Part shown: positions 6,401 through 7,338 of the stretch, piece after piece
Layout: the number at the start of each line of letters is the position of its first letter
Position numbering within the stretch: position 1 is the stretch's first letter
Notes under the pieces: model-generated
Told to the model about the DNA's origin: nothing
Seen by the model: only the letters and a program-made list of their open reading frames with translations
The model's database searches: none
Made by a program: the position numbers and the translations under genes
From: Campylobacterales bacterium
Lineage (GTDB): Bacteria; Campylobacterota; Campylobacteria; Campylobacterales; QNZT01
Direction of reading: 5' to 3'
Assembly (NCBI GenBank): GCA_026985685.1
Contig: JALSQA010000418.1
Location: 1 to 7,338, forward strand
DNA length: 7,338 nucleotides

Positions 6401-7338
6401 ACCATATCCTAACCAAGCACGCAATACCTGATGGACTAGAGAGCTTTTATGAGTATGACAGCTATACTCCCAAAGGAAAAGTTATCCGCAATTGGACCAA
6501 TACATCTCAAGAGTGGCACTTTGAGTATGAGGAGAATAGAACTATCGTAACAGATGCTTTGGGTAGAGAGAATATATATGAGTTTGATGAAGATAATTAT
6601 TTCATCTCAAAGAGTGATCCTTTGCACAATAAATTGCAGATGGAATATAACGATAATGGCAATATAATCTCTATCAAAGAGCCATCAGGCAAAGAGATAA
6701 AATACAAATATCAAGAAAACGGTCAACTCATCTCAAAAACAGAGGGCAAACAGAGAATAGAGTATCAATACGATAATCATACAGGCAAACCAAACGCAAT
6801 AAAAACTGCAATGGGGACGATCGGTTATATCTATGACAATAGAGGCAACCTAACAAAAGAGATACTTCCTAGCGGAGCATCTATAAGATACTATAGAGAT
6901 ATATATGGCAATCCTACCAAGATAGTAGATGCTTTGGGTAATGAAAATATAATGGAGTATAACGCTAGCGGTAATCTACTCAGGCATATAGATGCTTTGG
7001 GTAGAGAAACAAGGCTATCTTATGACTCTTCTGAGAATCTGATAAGCCTAAGAGATATATATGGCGATACTACACAATATAGCTACAACAAAAACAATCA
7101 ACTAACCCAAATCAAATATCCAGATAACACCACAGAGCATTTTAGCTACTCTCCTCAAGGCAAACTGATAAGTCATACAGATACACTAGGAGCAGAAACT
7201 CACTATAAAACAGACAAAGCAGACAATCTAATAGAGATAGTAGATCCCAAAGGTTCTAAAAGCCACTTTAGTTATGATGTAGAGGGTAGATTGATATTGC
7301 AAGTTGATCCCAATAACAATAAAAGAGCTTATAGCTAT
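3499..7338 (+). CDS. vgrG: VgrG-Rhs fusion: T6SS spike protein with YD-repeat shell (3' end outside window)
   Basis: One frame runs without a stop from ATG 3499 to the window end (1280 codons). An AAGGA ribosome binding site lies 8 bases upstream of the start. Residues 1 to about 375 are the VgrG gp27-like base, including YTTQYKQSDLEFIQMLCEQE. Residues about 395-472 are the gp5 OB fold with its signatures (GRIRVIFHFDP, GDGWGSQFIPRVNTEV, FLNGDPDRPIAIGSLYN). Residues about 525-690 are short repeats around VG/IG (KVGNDEKIDIGHNRKESVG), the beta-helical needle, ending GMRVDIDKGG. After a short PCKKCP segment (Cys702, Cys705), GKPVNPILGIKIL opens a DUF6531-type Rhs N-terminal domain with WSRSYAS and GLFGQGWGVEF. 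RHS/YD repeats fill about 942-1280 (for example DALGRE and YDNRGNLTKE). VgrG trimers tip the T6SS tube, and Rhs shells enclose a C-terminal toxin. That toxin would lie past 7338 and cannot be seen. There is no room for a PAAR domain at the junction. Confidence 0.93.
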   Translation, partial: MANLTPLQKIKPRITLLGAKKNPNTSDGTYSIYKLNGEELLGKPYRYEVTIVSPVALLVEEIVDTDVKILLQDEKDPAKKREIFGKIYSAVSTDRVADKYLYTLTVVSPLYYLGLNQRYEIFQEKSAYEIIQTILGRYRALLNINFSSNIPSNYFIKREYTTQYKQSDLEFIQMLCEQEGVTLWTQSDLCNPYKIRLTHINETYHKLDAELVCSYTTSKRFSPTHTIEDYYDFERPSLEYKDETGKKPLSQTLADNTHSAQLRHDLEFMTYRDRLEVSRKKDIKNDIKQSSLKNYSDTERIEGRSQSLYTVAGYGGMLFNRKAVERVEAIFTKVHVKGLFPNALDEYVQDAKEIQQYEFESTFEATPKDTIYIPPYNITKPLIPSSVTAIVSKGSHNTESTPNTIDVDELGRIRVIFHFDPNYPTSCYIRFANFSAGDGWGSQFIPRVNTEVIVNFLNGDPDRPIAIGSLYNGNNKIPKDLPANKTQSYIKTQSMPGGKDNFNLLLFEDKGGKELVHMQAEKDHLLHVKHDSTNNIDHDETSTIGHNRTEKVGNDEKIDIGHNRKESVGKNESVKIAKNQSLKVGNNQHEKVGMFKTETIGMAKALSIGLGYQVSVGATKNETVGISSSQEIGVSKYTTVGKSYGIKAGERYELKVGSDAITLQEDGTIVIRGKNITFDGSKHIEINGMRVDIDKGGKAAPCKKCPLSGKPVNPILGIKILDEEPDVYIDANMPFVWSRSYASDVEYDGLFGQGWGVEFVYRLEVGEDKIRLYNSFGKESLFDVIEVGEKSSIPKDKSILERISENRYLYHNAGIRHYFEASKNGYRVSVSKDENDNAIKYLYKSDKILPDFIVLDNLRVIYVSYKNNRVSSIAEIVYSDNKNPNMLLENNGVIFHFTFVKEDQRRRIGNISIIEPNSLDAISKELGIHEIDPFKVDKLVSYQYSKDNDLIRVYDKTNTIKREFAYNNHILTKHAIPDGLESFYEYDSYTPKGKVIRNWTNTSQEWHFEYEENRTIVTDALGRENIYEFDEDNYFISKSDPLHNKLQMEYNDNGNIISIKEPSGKEIKYKYQENGQLISKTEGKQRIEYQYDNHTGKPNAIKTAMGTIGYIYDNRGNLTKEILPSGASIRYYRDIYGNPTKIVDALGNENIMEYNASGNLLRHIDALGRETRLSYDSSENLISLRDIYGDTTQYSYNKNNQLTQIKYPDNTTEHFSYSPQGKLISHTDTLGAETHYKTDKADNLIEIVDPKGSKSHFSYDVEGRLILQVDPNNNKRAYSY

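Noticed and set aside
6553..7003. Repeated 13-base GATGCTTTGGGTA (6553, 6928, 6991) as a possible regulatory or mobile repeat
   Set aside because: The copies encode DALG in the RHS repeats, and the last two are 63 bases (21 codons) apart, so they are explained by the protein repeat.
1..7338. CRISPR array, tRNA, rRNA or insertion sequence
   Set aside because: I saw no regularly spaced short repeats, no cloverleaf, no transposase and no terminal inverted repeats.

Overview
The window looks like a type VI secretion (T6SS) effector island from an AT-rich Gram-negative bacterium. Low GC, heavy use of AGA and ATA codons, and a TATAAT -10 box without a clear -35 suggest Campylobacterota (Arcobacter, Sulfurimonas or Sulfurospirillum-like). 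That placement is inference, because no taxonomic marker gene is present.

Positions 1-3387 hold two tandem toxin/immunity modules on the + strand: effector 1 (cut off at its 5' end), immunity 1, effector 2, immunity 2. Each effector has a LysM domain, a short Pro-rich then Gly/Ser linker, and a GH19-like muramidase/chitinase domain. Each immunity candidate has a signal peptide, a unique head and a shared C-terminal TPR tail. All three gene junctions are 4-base ATGA stop/start overlaps, so the unit is probably translated in a coupled way. The target (peptidoglycan) and the exported immunity proteins point to a periplasmic conflict.

The most striking feature is the mosaic layout. The LysM and linker DNA is nearly identical between modules, and so is the TPR-tail DNA. 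Everything between them (toxin domain, immunity signal peptide and immunity head) differs and is much more AT-rich. The conserved blocks therefore bracket a cognate toxin-immunity cassette that homologous recombination could exchange as one piece. The linker repeat at the cassette's left edge contains a textbook G-quadruplex motif in module 1.

Positions 3388-3498 are a short intergenic region with a likely promoter and ribosome binding site. From 3499 to the window end runs one uninterrupted frame of 1280 codons: a VgrG spike (gp27-like base, gp5 OB fold, beta-helical needle) fused directly to an Rhs/YD-repeat shell with no PAAR domain between them. Its C-terminal end, where an Rhs toxin tip would be expected, lies beyond the window. 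The VgrG-Rhs protein is probably the delivery spike linked to the upstream effectors.
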